This document shows, piece by piece, positions 9,112-19,305 of a DNA stretch of 46,425 bases (its first letter is position 1; each line of letters begins with the position of its first letter). The translations under genes and the position numbers were made by a program. The DNA is from Humibacillus sp. (GTDB taxonomy: Bacteria > Actinomycetota > Actinomycetes > Actinomycetales > Dermatophilaceae): positions 1 through 46,425 of the forward strand of contig JAKDLG010000021.1 in assembly GCA_030452985.1 (NCBI GenBank). The letters are read 5' to 3'. The notes below the pieces were generated by a model that saw only the letters and a list, made by a program, of their open reading frames with translations, was not told the origin of the DNA and did no database searches.

Positions 9112-12036
9112 ATGGAAGGCACGGGACTTCGATACCGCGTGCTGGGATCTGTTCAGGTCCGCCGCGATGGGTCCGCCTTGCCGCTTCCAGGGCGACGCAG
9201 TGTCGTCGCCCTGACAGTTCTGCTGATCCACGCCAACCGCCCAGTGGAAGCCGACGCCCTCATCGACGCCGTCTGGGATACGGCGCTACCCGCACACCCC
9301 CGGGCCGCCCTGCACACGCTCTGCTCGCGGTTACGTGCCCGCCTCGGTGCCGAGGCGATCATCTCTACACCCGCCGGGTACCGGCTCGTAGTGCCCGAGA
9401 ACTCCTGCGACTCGCACCAGTTCGAGTCGCTGCGACGCCATGCCGCCAACGCGCCACCCGCGATGGCCGGCGACCTACTGGCTCGTGCGCTGCACCTTTG
9501 GCAAGGTGCGGCCTACGCCGAAGTCGCAGACCTGCCGTTCGCCACACTCGAGGCACAGCGCCTCGACTCCTTACGCCTGGACACAACCGAGCAGCTCGCC
9601 GAAATCCTGGTGCACACCGACCAGCCAGAGCGCGCCGCGGCCCTGCTCGAACCACTGGTCCGGGCCCATCGATTACGTGAGCACGCGGTAGAGCTGCTGA
9701 TGACCGCCCTGCACCAGGCGGGCCGACCTGCGTCGGCCCTGGAGTACTACCGCGACTTCCAGTCGCTGCTCGTCGACGAACTCGGTCTCGACCCATCCCC
9801 TTCGCTGCGCGACCTGCAGCTGCATATCCTGCGGCGACAACCCGTTCCTGCTCCTCTGCACGATTGGGTGTCCGTGCCGGAGTGGCTCGACCTGTCGGGC
9901 GCGTTCATCGACCGCGAGAAGGACCTGGAGGATCTGGTCGAGCGTGTTCGCTCGTCGCGTCTTGTCTCGGTCATCGGACCGGGAGGCGTCGGAAAAAGTC
10001 GGCTAGTCGCTGAGGCCCTCCCCGTGCTGGGTCACGCCATGGGTATCCCGATCACTGTGGTGGAACTCGCTCACATCCAGACCAGCGAGTCTCCCGACGC
10101 AGTCGACAAGGCAGTCCTGGAGTCCCTCAACCTCCAGGCCCGGGACACGACAATCAGGACAGCGATCCTCGAATACCTCAGCATCTCCAACCACCTGATC
10201 GTGCTCGACAACTGTGAACACGTGCTGGATCAGGTATCGGGGCTCGCCGAGTCCCTCGCCCGACGCTGCACAGGTGTCCACGTCGTGATCACGAGCCGAC
10301 ACCGCCTGGGCCTCCCGGGCGAGGGGATCGTGCGGCTGCTCCCGCTGTCGATGCCGTCGCCAGAGCAGAGCGCGAGCCGAGCCGAGATGACCGGTTCCGT
10401 GCGGCTCTTCCTCGACCGGGTCCGAAGGACTCGCCCCACCTTCAACCTCGATGCACGAAGCTTCACTTCCGTGCGCGACATCTGCATACACCTGGACGGA
10501 CTCCCCCTGGCGCTCGAGCTGGGGGCGGCGCGCGCGGCCGTTCTCGGCGTGGACGTCTTCGCCCGGCTCATGCTCGACGACCCTGACACGGACCCATCGC
10601 TCGGGTCGGCAACCGACAGCGGTCTCGATGACGTGATTGCGTGGTCCTACCGGTTGCTCACCGAAACCCAGCAATCCCTGCTCTGCCTGGTGTCGATCCT
10701 TCCCCCTACCTTCGATCCCGACACGGTCCGCGACCTCGCCGCGGCTGCTTGCGGCGGCGACACGGTCAATGGTCTCGACGAGGACCTCGCAGAACTCATC
10801 GAGGCCTCGCTGCTCGCGAGCACCGACGTTGGGGGCGGAGTTCAACTTCGTCTGCTCAGCGTCGTCAGAGACTTCGCCAGACGGGAACTACGCGATGCCG
10901 ACATGGAGGACCACGCCCAGAAAGCCCTGGCCATCTCGACCAGCCGGTTCGTCGCGCAAGTCGCCCGCGACACCCTAGGACCCGATTGCGCCGAAGCGCT
11001 CGGCAGGCTGGCCACCCATCGGGCCGCTGTGGCCCAAAGCCTGCGCTGGAGTCTGGACTCCGGTCACCTCGAGCTCGCCCAGCAGATCGCCGGCCCCCTC
11101 GAACTCTGCGCCCACTGGACCCCGGACATCGAGCTGAGCGACCTCATCGTCTCAGCCGCAGAACGAAGCGTCGACGCGCCCGGACAATCCGCGAACCTCG
11201 CCGTCGCAGCAGGCGGAACCGCACTCGCCATGCGAGGCGATGCATCACGCGCCCGGCGGCTCGCAGCCCTGGCCCTCGACCGGGCCGACAGTGCAGAGGC
11301 GCGGTTCCTGGGGATGCTCGGCCTCGCCGTCGCAGCAACGTACGAAGGCGACTACACCGAAGCAACCAGATGGTGGAAACAGATCGCTTCCCTCGAAGGC
11401 TTGACGAAGGGCATGACCGCGCTCGGGCACACCTCCCTGGCACTGCTGGCCTGCTTCACCGACGACATCGCCACCGCTCGACGCGAATCCGAGTTCGCCG
11501 AGCTGGCAACCGAGGCGACCGGCGCGGCCGCCCAACACGCCTTTGCGGTCTACGCATCTGGCGAGACGGCCCTACGCGAGGATGCGTCGCTGGCATTGCC
11601 GGTGCTACGTCGCGCAGTCGACGCAGCAGACCGGGCGGGAGCCGCGCACGTCAGCAACGTGTCCCGGGTGGCTCTCCTCTCCGCCCTGGTGCGACTCGAA
11701 CAGAGTCAGGAGGCATGGGCAATCGCCGGTCCACTACTGGAGCAGGAACGACGAGTCGGCGTCTGGCCCCAGATCTGGACGACACTGCGCATCCTCACCG
11801 AGCTACTCGCCATCCGCGACCAACCCCAAGACGCCTTGCTGCTGCTCGGCGCCATCGACGCAGCCGAATCCTCACCACCGGTCCAAGGAGCTGACCGGCA
11901 GCGCTACCAACGTCTCAGCAATCAACTGACGAAGAAGCTCGGCGAGAAGAGAGCAACCGACATCCAAATACTCGCCCGTTCCCTCACCCGGACCCAAGTG
12001 CTAGACCGCGCCCTGGCACAACTCCCAAACCCATGA
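9112..12036 (+). CDS. SARP-family transcriptional activator with NB-ARC ATPase domain
   Basis: A 974-aa AfsR-like regulator. Order: OmpR-type winged helix (residues about 10-95, with VVALTVLLIHANRPV and YRLVVP), bacterial transcriptional activation domain (about 100-245, ending LGLDPSPSLRDLQ), NB-ARC ATPase with Walker A GPGGVGKSRL (K295) and LIVLDNCEHV Walker B, GLPLALELGAAR motif, then TPR-like helices. SARPs activate secondary-metabolite genes by binding 11-bp-spaced heptamers; such repeats lie directly upstream. I set the start at ATG 9112; the frame stays open upstream through the methyltransferase gene. Likely target: the divergent methyltransferase-cupin pair and perhaps itself. Confidence 0.93.
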   Translation: MEGTGLRYRVLGSVQVRRDGSALPLPGRRSVVALTVLLIHANRPVEADALIDAVWDTALPAHPRAALHTLCSRLRARLGAEAIISTPAGYRLVVPENSCDSHQFESLRRHAANAPPAMAGDLLARALHLWQGAAYAEVADLPFATLEAQRLDSLRLDTTEQLAEILVHTDQPERAAALLEPLVRAHRLREHAVELLMTALHQAGRPASALEYYRDFQSLLVDELGLDPSPSLRDLQLHILRRQPVPAPLHDWVSVPEWLDLSGAFIDREKDLEDLVERVRSSRLVSVIGPGGVGKSRLVAEALPVLGHAMGIPITVVELAHIQTSESPDAVDKAVLESLNLQARDTTIRTAILEYLSISNHLIVLDNCEHVLDQVSGLAESLARRCTGVHVVITSRHRLGLPGEGIVRLLPLSMPSPEQSASRAEMTGSVRLFLDRVRRTRPTFNLDARSFTSVRDICIHLDGLPLALELGAARAAVLGVDVFARLMLDDPDTDPSLGSATDSGLDDVIAWSYRLLTETQQSLLCLVSILPPTFDPDTVRDLAAAACGGDTVNGLDEDLAELIEASLLASTDVGGGVQLRLLSVVRDFARRELRDADMEDHAQKALAISTSRFVAQVARDTLGPDCAEALGRLATHRAAVAQSLRWSLDSGHLELAQQIAGPLELCAHWTPDIELSDLIVSAAERSVDAPGQSANLAVAAGGTALAMRGDASRARRLAALALDRADSAEARFLGMLGLAVAATYEGDYTEATRWWKQIASLEGLTKGMTALGHTSLALLACFTDDIATARRESEFAELATEATGAAAQHAFAVYASGETALREDASLALPVLRRAVDAADRAGAAHVSNVSRVALLSALVRLEQSQEAWAIAGPLLEQERRVGVWPQIWTTLRILTELLAIRDQPQDALLLLGAIDAAESSPPVQGADRQRYQRLSNQLTKKLGEKRATDIQILARSLTRTQVLDRALAQLPNP

Positions 12037-12084
12037 CAACCTCATAGGGAACGTAGCCGCCAACCCCCCAACACGACGCCGTGT

Positions 12085-12375
12085 TCTCGTGGCCCCGCAT
12101 GCCGAACGCTCACCGGACACCCACGGTCGGACCGGACCGGTCCGGAGCGACCGCCAACCCCCGGGGGTGTCCCGTAAGACCGGTTCGGTGAACGATCCCG
12201 CTCACGGTCCGCTACACGAGACGTTCTACGAAGGAGAAAACGCACCAAGACTGGCGCTCTCACGTCGCCTTTCGGGTCCGTCCAAATGACCGCAACCCAT
12301 CGTCGGATGATCGGCTGATTGAGCATTCATCCGCGCCGATTCATAGGTAGCCAGTGGGCACCGTCCGCCATTCGG
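12085..12375. repeat. Dispersed repeat, copy 1
   Basis: Contains the core CCGTAAGACCGGTTCGGTG (12172-12190). Homology to copy 2 (26320-26635) continues about 180 bp past the core, through CCCGCTCA, ACGTTC.ACGAAG, CGCAACCCA and TCATCCGCGCC. An inverted repeat (GGACCGG upstream, CCGGTTC in the core) brackets a second short hairpin. It fills the gap between the SARP gene and the broken response regulator. No gene seen in the core; the distal part reaches into the 3' end of the pseudogene. Confidence 0.6.
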
Positions 12376-12806
12376 CAGATCAGGTAAGACCGGCGCGCCA
12401 ACACGCGGCTGAAAAGACGCACCCAGTGGCACCCGATCGCGCACGCCGAGCTTGCGCAGGATTGGCTCCAGTGGGTCTTGACGGTGTTCTCGGACACGAC
12501 GAGTTCGTCCGCGATCTCGGCGTTGCGCAAGCCCTCGGGCCATCAGCCGTAGCACCTCGACCTCCCGCTCGGTGAGGCCGGGTGGTTCGTGCATGGGGCG
12601 TCGGGTGAATTCCTCGATGAGGCGACGGGTCACGCTGGGTGCGAAGAGCGAGCCGCCGTCGGCGACGACCCGGATCGCCGTGCAGAGGCGCTCCTCGGGT
12701 GTGTCCTTGAGCAGGAAGCCGCTGGCGCCGGCGCGCAGAGCGTCGTACACCTCCTCGTCGAGGTCGAACGTGGTGAGTACGAGGACCCGTGTAGGTGACC
12801 CGGAGT
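12327..12806 (-). pseudogene. NarL/LuxR-type response regulator, truncated and frameshifted
   Basis: Remnant of a two-component response regulator. The end of the receiver domain (RVLVLTTFDLDEEVYDAL, GASGFLLKDTP) and the HTH (LTEREVEVLRLMARGL, then NAEIADELVVSENTVKTH in another frame, then LRKLGVRDR back in the first) are readable. The phosphoacceptor half is missing, and two compensating frameshifts fall near 12528 and 12470. No partner kinase is present. Clearly non-functional. Confidence 0.8.
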
Positions 12807-12928
12807 CTGTGATCGCTGGGTTTCTCCCGTCACCACCTGACGGCTGCGCGTCAGTCCCGTCGCGCAGGACAGGAGCCGTCGTCGAGACGATTACAGGCTC
12901 GCGTGCGACCCTGCTGCGCCGCGGCTGG

Positions 12929-14310
12929 CTATCGGGTGGCCGGTGCGATGTTCTGGTTGCGCCGGAAGATGTTGGCGGGGTCGTATCGGGCCTTGAGCGT
13001 GGCGAGCCGGTCGGAGTTGCGGCCGTAGCAGGCCCGGGCCGCCTCGGGTCCTTCGTCCATCATGAAGTTCGCGTAGCGCCCGGCCATCGCGTATGGAGCC
13101 AGCGCGTCGTGGAACCCGGTCGACCAGGCCTGAAGGGCGTCATGGGCCCCGCTGTCGGGGGCGACGGCGGCGAACATCTGCGCGAATGCGGCGTCTCGCC
13201 ACGGCCAGACGGTGTCCCCGCGGTTAGCCCTGGCGGCTGCGCCGTCGAGTGGGTAGAGGTGGCTTCGGCACAGTGGCGTGGGTTGAGCCCTTCCGAAGCG
13301 TTCCCACTGTTCGGTAGCCGGGTCTGGCAGGTCCTGGAACAGCAGCCCGGTGAGGTGCCCGTACTTGCCGACGGCCGCGCCGGCGTCGAAGGCCGACTGA
13401 AGTGCGGGGTAGGGCAGCCTTCCGACGGCGTCGACCAGCGGTTGCTCGGCGCGGAAGGCTGCCAAGGCCTGCTCCGAGCGTTCCTCGGGTGCGGTGTTGC
13501 ACCACACCAGCGCGCATGCCGGGCGTCCCCGCAGCTCCGGCGGGAAGGGCCCTTCCGGGGCACGGTGAGCAGGGCGAGGAAGGCGTAGATGTCATCGGGC
13601 TGCTGCGGAATCCAGTCCCGGTAGAGGCGGACCAGCTGCTCGGTGCGTTCCAGCGGATACAGCATCGGTCCGCCGGTCACCATCGAGACCGGGTGCAGTC
13701 GCATACGCAGCTCGGTGACCACGCCCAGGTTCCCGCCACCGCCGGTCAGCCCCCACAGGAGGTCTTCGTCTCCATCCACGCCGGCGCGGACCACGGTGCC
13801 GTCGGCGAGGACGACGTCAGCCCCGAGCAGATTGTCCACGCCCAGCCCGTGCTTGCGGGTCAGGTAGCTGATGCCGCCGCTGAGGGTGAAACCGGCCATC
13901 CCGACGGTGGACACGGTGGCAGTGGTGGTGGCCAGCCCGGCGGGGTGGGTGGCTCGGTCGACCTGTCCGGCCAGCGCGCCTCCCCCGATCGCGGCAGTCT
14001 CGTTCTCGGTGTCCACTCTCACGTAGTCGATCGCGCGCAGGTCGATGACCACGCCGCCCTCGACCGAGCTGTACCCCGGGGCGCTGTGGCCGCCGGCGCG
14101 GACGGCCAGCGGGAGCCCCTCCGCGACCGCGAACCGCACGGTCGCGGCGACGTCCTCGGCGCCGGCGCAGCAGGCGACGACCGCCGGCCGCGACTGCTGA
14201 CTCCGGTTGTCGATGGCGCGAACCGCGTCGTACCGCGGATCTGACGGTCCGACCGCCTCGCCGCGGAGTTGAGCGCCGAGGGTGGTGGTGGTATCGGTCG
14301 AGCTGTTCAT
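12929..14310 (-). pseudogene. FAD-linked oxidoreductase (BBE type), single frameshift
   Basis: Reads as a 6-hydroxynicotine-oxidase/berberine-bridge family flavoenzyme: PCMH-type FAD domain with LAVRAGGHSAPGYS (His for covalent flavin) and GGGGNLGVVTE, then the BBE C-terminal segment (MMDEGPEAARACYG, RLATLKARYDPANIFRRNQNI). Frame is lost at the GGGG run 13557-13560: adding one base restores VPPEGPFPPELRGRPAC and joins both halves into one normal-length protein of about 460 aa. A one-base loss in a homopolymer could be a real mutation or a sequencing error. ATG 14310 has GGTAGG upstream. Confidence 0.85.
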
Positions 14311-14388
14311 GATGTCCTACCTGGAATCGGATTCAGGGACGACTTCCAACGTCCCAGTGCCTGTCCCTCATGGCATCGGCAAGAACCC

Positions 14389-16055
14389 TCAACTCGTGGA
14401 GCGACTCTTCGCACCGTGACGGACGACGTACGCCGCAGCGTCCGCCCGATTGCGCAGGCCCAGCTTGAACAACACGTTGCGGACGTGGCGCTCGACGGTC
14501 CTACGGGATAGGAACAACCGCTCGGCCAGCTCCCGGTTGGACAAACCCTCGCCGAGCGGATCGAGGACTTCCAGCTCACGCTGAGTCAGCTTGCCCAGAG
14601 CCATCGGACCGCCGCGCGCCGCGGTCACCCCGAGTTCGCGCAGCCGGGCCGCAGCCTGATCGTCGTCGCGTGCAGCGCCCAGGGTCTCGAAGGCCGCCAA
14701 GGCGGCGCGGGCTTCTGACACGGCGTCATCGCCAGCCAAGAGCCCGGCGACCGCCAGCCGCGTGCGCGCTGCCTCCAGGGGCAGGCAGAGCCGACTGAAC
14801 AGACTCCGGGCGCGCTCGAGGGACCCCAGGTCAGCACTGACTCGGCCGACGGCACGCAACGCCCGTGCCTGCAGCTGCTCACAGCCGGTCCGCGACGCCA
14901 GCTCCGCCAGCAGCTGACACGCCTTGTCGCGCTCCTGGGCCTGGCACACCTGCGCGAGCAGCTCCCACAGCGCACCCTCCTCCAGGCATGCAGCGAGCCC
15001 GGGACGGTAGGAGCCGAGGCGCGCGGCGTCCTCCCCGTCCAGGTCGTTCGCGCGGCGGAACGCGATCCTGCGCGCCCCGGCGTGGTCGCCCCGTGCCGCA
15101 GCCAGTGCCACCAGGACCACGCTGCTGGTCTCGAAGTCTTCGAAGCCCTCCAACAGGCGCTCGGCCTCCTCGAGCCTGCCCTGGGCAAGACGCAGCTCGG
15201 CGAGCCGCGCGGCCGCCTCGGCGCAGACGGCAGGCTCGGCAGAGGCCCCGATGCCCAAGGCAGCCTGCAGCTCGCGGTCGGCGCCGGCCCAGTCCCCGGA
15301 GGCGAACAGGACCGCCCGGAGGTAGGTCCGGCAGGTGGTGAAGAGGTGGAGGTTGCCGAAGCGCTGCTCGAAGCCCTCGACCTCCCAAGCCCTGCACGGG
15401 CATGCGCACGAGCTCCGCGGTTTGAGCGCACGCACTGATCAGGTTGCAGCTGGTGTAGACCACGGTGTGCGGCCGCGTCGACTCACCGGCGAGCGAGGCA
15501 GCCATCGCCTCATCCAGGAGCCGCGTACCCTCCTCGCTTCGGCCCTGCTGGACCAGGGACGCCCCCCGCTGGCTGAGCGCGCACAGTTCCAGGTCGCTGT
15601 CACCGGACCGGGCCGCGATCTCTCGCGCGTCGGTGGCCAGCTGCTCGGCCATGACCGGGTCGGCACTGTCGTGCGCCCGCAGCAGCGCCACCCACCCCTC
15701 CAAGGGGACGAGGCTGAACTCGGTGACAAGTCGAGCGGCCCGGGCGAGCCAGCCAGCCGCGGGCGGCTGCCACGTTGCCCAGGCTCACCCGGTAGGTCAG
15801 GTACAGCCCGACAGCGATCATGGTGCTGCTTGCCGCGTCACCGCGGTGCTGGAACGCCGCGTACGCCTGCTGCTGGTAGCGGACCGCCTTGTCGGTCTCG
15901 CCGAGCCACCACAACGCGTCCCCCAGGCCGGCGAGCATCTCCGCAGCGGGCTCGCGCGAGACCAGCGCCTCGAAGGCGGTGCGCGCTGTAATCCAGTCGC
16001 CCGCAGCAACGGCAGCCTGGGCGACCTCGACGAGCGGGGCCGGCTCGGTCGGCAT
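14389..16055 (-). pseudogene. LuxR-family TPR regulator, two frameshifts
   Basis: Reads over three frames as one regulator of about 550 aa: N-terminal TPR-like repeats (ITARTAFEALVSREPAAEML), more TPR (AQLLARSLVQQG-type helices), and a C-terminal LuxR HTH (KLTQRELEVLDPLGEGLSNRELAERLF, RRTVERHVRNVLFKLGL). The first frameshift coincides with a GGCT tandem repeat present three times (15747-15758); removing one GGCT restores the frame. The second is near 15390. The C-terminal part (14389 to about 15390) could still make an HTH fragment. Confidence 0.8.
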
Positions 16056-16335
16056 ACCTTCACACTACGGCGACAACCTGCCGCCGGAAAGGCGGTGGGC
16101 TGTGCTTCGGCGGACTCGCTCCTGGGTTCGCTGCCATACCGGGGTGGGCTGCTGGTGCCTACCCGGTGGCCTGAGCGTGCGAGGGCGCTGGGGTGTCCCG
16201 ACCGTGGTCAGTGTGGTGTCGGTTGTAGAACACCGGTGCGGCACTCCAGGTCGGCAGGGCCCGGCGCAGGGGAGCCGGGCCGACGACGCGCACCCCCGTG
16301 CGCAGCGCGGTCGACCAGGGGATCAGGCCGAGGTG
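16056..16335. other. Intergenic stretch
   Basis: 280 bp without a gene I can support, between the LuxR-type pseudogene and the HxlR gene. Short frames only; no repeat or RNA gene seen. Confidence 0.4.
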
Positions 16336-16890
16336 TCACTTGGCAAACACCAGCGGCTCATCGATGGTCACGGTGAGGTCGTCGCCGAACCCGGGATCGA
16401 AGGCACAGGCCTCGCTGTGGGGACCGTCCAGGACCAGCCAGCTGTGGTCGGGACGTCCCCGGCGGGTGTAGTCGAACCGGACGACAACCCGGCGCTCGGG
16501 CAACCGGTCGGTCGCCAGAAAGTTGTGGCACCAGGACCCCAAGACGCGACCGGGGTCGGCGTTGGTTGCGTGCTCGGGGCGGACGTCGACCCAGTCCTCG
16601 GCCCAGTCGCCGAGGGCGTCAAGGACCGGCCCCAGGGCCCGCCCCGAGGGGGTGGGAGTGTAGATCGAGCCGTGTCCGTCGGGCTTGGCCGTCATCTCGA
16701 TCAGCCCGGCACGCTGCAGTTCGTGCAACCGGCGGGCCAGCAGGGCCCGGGAGATGCCCGGCGCGCCGGCCGCGATCTGGTTGAAGGTGCGCGCACCTTG
16801 CAGCAGGTTACGCAGCACGATAGGCGTCCACCGCTCCGCCAGGATCTCCGAGGCCCTGGCGATCGGGCAGAACTGGCCGTAACGGCGCAC
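16336..16890 (-). CDS. HxlR-family transcriptional regulator
   Basis: A DUF24/HxlR winged-helix repressor of about 184 aa. The hallmark start RRYGQFCPIARASEIL (with the redox-type Cys), ERWTPIVLRNLL, recognition helix ISRALLARRLHELQRAGLI and a C-terminal extension of about 90 residues like that of SCP2-containing members are visible. I place the start at GTG 16890, where family members begin; the frame stays open to 16932. It diverges from the flavin monooxygenase gene, and an 18-bp palindrome lies between, so it likely represses that gene and itself, perhaps in response to electrophiles. Confidence 0.85.
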   Translation of the reverse strand: MRRYGQFCPIARASEILAERWTPIVLRNLLQGARTFNQIAAGAPGISRALLARRLHELQRAGLIEMTAKPDGHGSIYTPTPSGRALGPVLDALGDWAEDWVDVRPEHATNADPGRVLGSWCHNFLATDRLPERRVVVRFDYTRRGRPDHSWLVLDGPHSEACAFDPGFGDDLTVTIDEPLVFAK

Positions 16891-16932
16891 CCATCCAGTC
16901 TGGCCCAGCCCAGGGGCCGGGGGAAGTCCCAC

Positions 16933-16950
16933 TTCGGTACCGGTGCCGAA
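16933..16950. promoter_or_regulatory. Candidate HxlR operator palindrome
   Basis: TTCGGTACCGGTGCCGAA is an 18-bp inverted repeat with one mismatched pair, located between the divergent HxlR and monooxygenase genes. The position and symmetry fit a dimeric winged-helix repressor. Confidence 0.5.
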
Positions 16951-17019
16951 TCAGTCCTAGCCGCGGCCGGGTGCCGGCGGGACGCTGGGATGGTCCAATC
17001 GCAGGAACTGGAGGCGAGC

Positions 17020-18156
17020 ATGAACAACATGGACGGACCGGTGGAGCACCTGGACACGGTGGTGATCGGCGCCGGACAGGCCGGGCTGACGGTGGGTTAC
17101 CACCTGACCCGGGCCAGACGGTCGGTGGTGATCCTGGAGGCGGCCGCCCGGGTCGGCGACGCCTGGCGGTCGCGCTGGGACTCGCTGCGGCTCTTCACCC
17201 CGGCCCGCCGCGACGGCCTGCCCGGGTGGGGCTTCCCGGCCCGGCCCTGGACCTTCCCGACCAAGGACGAGATGGCCGACTACCTCCAGCAGTACGCGGC
17301 CCGGATGTCGCTGCCGGTACGCACCGGGTCTCGCGTTGAGCGGCTTCGGGCCGATACTGGCCGGTTCGCCGTCCAGGTCGCCGGCGGGCCCAACGTGGCT
17401 GCGGACAACGTGGTGCTGGCCGTCGGCACCTGCCAGACGCCGACCGTGCCGGCCTACGCCAGCGACCTGGCCACCTCGATCACCGCGCTGCACAGCAGCG
17501 AGTACAAGAATCAGTCCCAGCTGCAGCCCGGCGGGGTCCTGGTCGTCGGTGCAAGCAACACCGGAGCCGAGCTCGCGATCGAGTGCGCGGCACACCACGA
17601 AACCTGGCTGGCCGGTCGACACCCGGGCCAGATCCCGTTCCGGATCCAGGGCACGGCGTCCCGGCTCCAGCTGGAGCGGGTCGTCATCGGCGGCGTGCTG
17701 CACCGGGTCCTCACCACCACTACGCCACCGGGACGCAGGGCGACAGCCTCGGCCAGGGGGCACGGTGGACCACTGATCCGGCTGAAGACCAAAGACGTCG
17801 CCGCGGCGGGCGTGCAGCGAGTCGACCGGGTCACGGGGGTGCGCGACGGGCGACCAATCCTCGCGGACGGTTCCACCCCGCCGGTCAGCAACGTGCTGTG
17901 GTGCACCGGCTTTCACCTCGACCTGGGCTGGGTTGACCTGCCCGGCGTCGCCGACGGCGTTCCGGCACACGATCGCGGAGTGGTCCGCGACGTACCAGGG
18001 TTGTACCTGGTCGGGGCCCCGTTCCAGTACTCGATCACCTCACCGATGATTCACGGATCGGTCCGCGACGCGACCCACGTCGCGCACCGGCTGCTCCCTC
18101 GACCGGCTCAACCGGCCCGAGCGCCACTCACCACGAACCCCCGCTCAGGCCGCTAA
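17020..18156 (+). CDS. Flavin-containing monooxygenase-like NAD(P)/FAD oxidoreductase
   Basis: A 378-aa single-component flavoprotein. N-terminal FAD Rossmann motif TVVIGAGQAGLTVGYHL, the second NADPH-binding motif LVVGASNTGAELAIE, and the LWCTGFHLDLGW segment match the FMO/CzcO-type group. These enzymes hydroxylate small organic substrates using NADPH and O2. The ATG at 17020 has GGAGG 6 nt upstream. Divergent from HxlR and followed 78 bp later by an ABM-like gene. Substrate unknown; a role in detoxification is inference. Confidence 0.9.
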   Translation: MNNMDGPVEHLDTVVIGAGQAGLTVGYHLTRARRSVVILEAAARVGDAWRSRWDSLRLFTPARRDGLPGWGFPARPWTFPTKDEMADYLQQYAARMSLPVRTGSRVERLRADTGRFAVQVAGGPNVAADNVVLAVGTCQTPTVPAYASDLATSITALHSSEYKNQSQLQPGGVLVVGASNTGAELAIECAAHHETWLAGRHPGQIPFRIQGTASRLQLERVVIGGVLHRVLTTTTPPGRRATASARGHGGPLIRLKTKDVAAAGVQRVDRVTGVRDGRPILADGSTPPVSNVLWCTGFHLDLGWVDLPGVADGVPAHDRGVVRDVPGLYLVGAPFQYSITSPMIHGSVRDATHVAHRLLPRPAQPARAPLTTNPRSGR

Positions 18157-18234
18157 GCGGGGACCCTTCCGCAAGCCGTTCAGGCGACCCAACCGGCCAG
18201 TGCACCCAGGTCCTGCACCGTCAAGGAGCAGCAG

Positions 18235-18525
18235 ATGATCGCCAGAAGCCGTCGAGTCACCGTCGCTCCAGACCAGATCGACGACATCCTCATCCAGTAC
18301 CGGGCGAGCGTGCCGCCGATCCACGCCGCGGCTCTCGGACTTCGCCAGCACGACATCCTCGTGGATCGACAAGCGCGCACGATCGAGATCATTGGCCTCT
18401 GGAACTCGCCCGAAGCCATCAACGCCATCGCGTCCGAGCTCGAACCCGCGCGTGCCGGGCTCTGGACAGCCTTCGGCCAGCCGCCACTGCTCAAGATCTT
18501 CGACGTCGCCGACGAACTGCCGTGA
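18235..18525 (+). CDS. Small ABM-like (antibiotic biosynthesis monooxygenase-fold) protein
   Basis: A 96-aa protein with the ferredoxin-like alpha/beta pattern of dimeric ABM proteins (VTVAPDQIDDILIQYRASV ... IIGLWNSPEAINAI ... LLKIFDVADEL). Start ATG 18235 has AAGGAG upstream. Likely in the same transcript as the flavin monooxygenase. The family assignment rests on length and fold pattern, so function stays open. Confidence 0.6.
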   Translation: MIARSRRVTVAPDQIDDILIQYRASVPPIHAAALGLRQHDILVDRQARTIEIIGLWNSPEAINAIASELEPARAGLWTAFGQPPLLKIFDVADELP

Positions 18526-18639
18526 ACATTCCCCCAACACGTCCCGCAACACCACGACAACCGCCGTCAGCGCAGGTCGGGCGACGAAGCGCAACATGTT
18601 CCATGCCCGCCGATGGGAAGGGGCCAAAGGACCGTGGAC

Positions 18640-19140
18640 CGCAGCATCGAAGAGGAACGATTCGGCCGCCCGTTGATCGAGGGCGTGTCAGAGACGCGCT
18701 CAACCACCCACGGATGCGTCACAAGAGCCAATTCTTCCGTGCGGCATCTCGCGTGCTGAAGCCAGGCGGAATCCTGCACGCGGAAGGCGCTGGCACCGGC
18801 AACATCCGCGAGATCCGCCAGATGCTCGACGACCTCGCGAAGCGTCACGAAGTGCCCCGGCCGCCGCCACTCCCGGACACCGCAGCGGTGGACGAGGAGG
18901 TGTAAGCGGCGGGATTCGAGATCCCCGGAGTACACGCCGTCGCCCAACGTCGCAAATTCAACGAGCAAGAGTTGGAAGGGCTGGTGCGCCAGGCGATCCT
19001 GGTGCTCACGGGCACGCATCCGCCGCTCAGGCAGCAACCATTGAACGGGAAGTCGTGCAGTCCATGAGCAGACTTCGCCGACAAGACGGCTCCTTCGACC
19101 AGACCTTCGTGCGGCTCGACGTCCTAGCTCGCCGACCTTC
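18640..19140 (+). pseudogene. SAM-dependent methyltransferase remnant
   Basis: The C-terminal half of a class I methyltransferase can be read: ALNHPRMRHKSQFFRAASRV, LKPGGILHAEGAGTG, IREIRQMLDDLAK, then an in-frame TAA (18903-18905) followed by AAGFEIPGVHAVAQRRKF, NEQELEGLVRQA and, in another frame, SFDQTFVRLDVLA. The SAM-binding N-terminus is absent. A decayed cargo gene next to the terminus of element A. Confidence 0.6.
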
Positions 19141-19305
19141 TTAGCGGACGCGATTTCCACTGCTGGCGAACCCATCGGTCGGCACTTCAGGGGCCCAATG
19201 GACGTATGCGACTCTGCGAACGCGGAGCAGATGGGCGCTGCTATCTGGGCGGAAGGACTCGCTCTCGCATCGGCATGACCGAAAACATGAGCTCGCTGAG
19301 GATCC

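Noticed and set aside
12160..12200. Dispersed repeat as IS inverted termini
   Set aside because: All three copies are in the same orientation and no inverted partner was found, so an intact IS cannot be claimed.
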